Below are positions 62,152 to 64,000 of a stretch of DNA of 64,000 bases, one piece after another. Numbering within the stretch: the first letter of the stretch is position 1; each line of letters starts with the position of its first letter. Source of the stretch: Himantopus leucocephalus (Eukaryota; Chordata; Aves; Charadriiformes; Recurvirostridae); NCBI GenBank assembly GCA_003993805.1, contig RSEF01000005.1, forward strand, positions 37,261,844 through 37,325,843. Reading direction: 5' to 3'. The translations under genes were made by a program, and so were the position numbers. The notes beneath the pieces are model-generated. The model had not been told where the DNA came from and made no database searches. It saw only the letters and a program-made list of their open reading frames with translations.

Positions 62152-63346
62152 AAAGCAACACACCAAAATATGTCTTACAATTCTGGTTGTCATTAAAGAG
62201 AATATCAGCCTCGCAAAACCTTACCTGGAGTGACAGTTTTGTGTTGGTACTTTTCCTTTTTCGAAAGAAGATGAAAAAGGAAACTACTGACAATTTTGTT
62301 TTTTATTTTATTATTCTTAGTCACCTTACAAGGAGATGCATCTTATTTAGCATATTGCTCTTTAATCATTTGTAACTTTTCTCATGTTGCAGTCATTCTT
62401 CAACAAACTAGTAGATGAGAAATTATATGACAGCTTGAAAATGTAATATATATTTCTGTTCAACCACCACTTCTTTCTTCAGATGCAAGTCTGTTTTCCA
62501 CAAAGAAATCCAGGGTCAGTCTGGAGAAAAAGGCTTTGTTTATGGTCTATTGTTACTTAATTGGTATTTAATTCTACTTCTTTACTTCCACTTTGTTCTT
62601 CTGTTTCATCTTTTGCATGAGATGTCCAGAAGTGGGTTCTTTATCATGTATTGAACGTGCATCCTTGGGGAAGTTTGAAGCGTCATTACATGTTTTCCAG
62701 CTTTTAAAACATAGGGGGTTTCAGATGACATTATGATGTTTGATATCAAGATATAATGTAAACTAATGATATTGTGAAGAATAAGGCTTGTGATTCCTTT
62801 GCATTACCTAGTTGCTAAATTGAGAAACCTAAGTGTGTGTATTTGTTTGATTATTTAGATAAAGGAGCCATAAATCAAATTAGTAAATAATATCAGAGAT
62901 GGAGGATTAGCCTCCCTAAAGACTGGGAGAGAAGTGTGTCATTCTCTCCCTTTAGAGTGTGAAGACTGCGTGGGCAGCAGCAGGGGCATCTCTGTTTGAG
63001 AGGCAGTCCCAGGGCCCTGCACAAGTGTTTCTTCCTCGTGGAGAAGCTGCATTGTGGGGGCTGACCGTTAAATAAATCAGGCTGTCTACTGCCCTTTCTT
63101 TATTAATGTTAAAGTTAAGTCTGCATTAGTGAAGTGTGACAGCTTGACAGCTCTTGAGACTGACACTCTGTCTCAACTGACAGAACCGACTCCGGGTTAA
63201 TTCTGGAATTGTTTCATTTGCTAAACTTTGCCATATCACTCTTTTCTTTGGACATCGAGATCCCATGGCAGCGCAAACCATTAGAAATATACACCTGTCC
63301 AGTGGGAAGTAGACTGAGACAACCAAACAATTTCACATCTTACTGA

Positions 63347-63559
63347 ACAATCTCTTAATAATTACAGTAGTGAGCATTGGACTGAACTGTATTACAGGAG
63401 ACCTGAAGGTAAAAGGCTTCGTGGTTTTTTTCAGTGCTCTTAATTTTTTCGCNACAATCTCTTAATAATTACAGTAGTGAGCATTGGACTGAACTGTGTT
63501 ACAGGAGACCTGAAGGTAAAAGGCTTCATGGTTTTTTTCAGTACTCTTAATTTTTTCAC
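63347..63559. repeat. 106-bp direct duplication around single N
   Basis: Positions 63347-63452 and 63454-63559 are both 106 bases and flank the N at 63453. They differ at about four sites (for example TGTATTACAG against TGTGTTACAG, and CTTCGTGG against CTTCATGG). Same pattern as the other single-N joins. Confidence 0.85.
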
Positions 63560-64000
63560 CTTTTGGAAGTAACATATTTTTGGGTTTGTTTTTTTTTTTT
63601 CACATAAAGCATATATTAATATAATCTTGTAATAATAAGCTCTAAAAAAGGCTGTTAATAAGAATCAGAAAAGACAGTCAAGATAAGCAAAGTGAAAGCA
63701 CTGTGAATGCTATGTTATGTTTTTCTTAATTTCTATAAAAGCAGAAGCATTGCAAGTCATACAGGGAATGACTTTCATAATTTACATTTAAAATCAACAT
63801 AGCACAGGCTTCCTACCATCTTTTATTGCCTTACCCTATAAATGGTGTAATTTTTCCTAATGATTGCATCTTTCAGCAATATGTAGATCTTAATTATCTT
63901 CTGAATGCCTTTTGCAGATAAGGCTGAAATATTTACCAAAGGAGTTTTTGTTGCTTCAAATACGAATTTTCAAGGAATTGTAATTAATAAGGTTTCTTTT

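Larger units (their letters stand above)
58039..64000 (+). other. NUBPL intron, running out of the window
   Basis: No further NUBPL exon was found in the last 6 kb. The expected next peptide begins with a Gly or Ala-Val-Ile-Val-Ser-Thr-Pro-Gln type sequence. The block contains a CR1 fragment, two single-N duplications (62028 and 63453), T-rich runs and AT-rich DNA. Confidence 0.7.

Noticed and set aside
1..64000. CRISPR arrays, operons, tRNA or rRNA genes
   Set aside because: None seen; the window is vertebrate nuclear DNA, and no A/B-box pair with a clover fold or rRNA-like sequence was recognised.

Overview
This is vertebrate nuclear DNA, most likely from a bird. The coding exons are short and sit in long AT-rich introns with GT-AG splice sites. 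Gene starts coincide with CpG islands. The interspersed repeats are CR1 LINE pieces, avian-type ERVL-like LTRs and old MIR-type SINEs. The gene order (a CpG-island promoter at the left edge, then DTD2 on minus, then NUBPL on plus) matches the conserved amniote order HEATR5A - DTD2 - (GPR33 in mammals) - NUBPL. The species cannot be named from the sequence alone.

Layout. Positions 480-1670 are a very GC-rich CpG island, probably the promoter of HEATR5A, which would run leftwards out of the window (inferred from synteny). Positions 1.7-10.8 kb are intergenic with old SINEs. Positions 10858-18506 hold DTD2 on the minus strand: the last coding exon (10858-11183), a long interval with a 100-N gap, and the first coding exon (18399-18506) inside a CpG island. 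About 24 residues between the two exons were not found and probably lie in the gap. Positions 18.8-31.1 kb are intergenic, with an old CR1 fragment just before the next island. From 31384 to the right edge is NUBPL on plus. Five coding exons are visible: 31384-31512, 32485-32632, 44669-44708, 44799-44889 and 57945-58038. The part between the second and third visible exons was not found and probably falls in the 100-N gap at 33388-33487. The C-terminal exons lie beyond 64000.

The two genes are unrelated in function. DTD2 is a cytosolic editing enzyme that clears mischarged tRNA. NUBPL (IND1) is a mitochondrial P-loop iron-sulfur protein needed for respiratory complex I assembly. They are transcribed away from each other from separate CpG islands 13 kb apart.

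The most interesting structural signal is a pair of related LTRs about 590 bp long in opposite orientation (40851-41445 minus, 46248-46836 plus). They bracket two tiny NUBPL exons that are themselves separated by only a 90-bp intron. Several single-N characters are flanked by near-identical direct copies of 14-123 bp. These are best read as unmerged overlapping contig ends, not biology. I found no convincing previously undescribed system; the leads worth checking are listed as findings.
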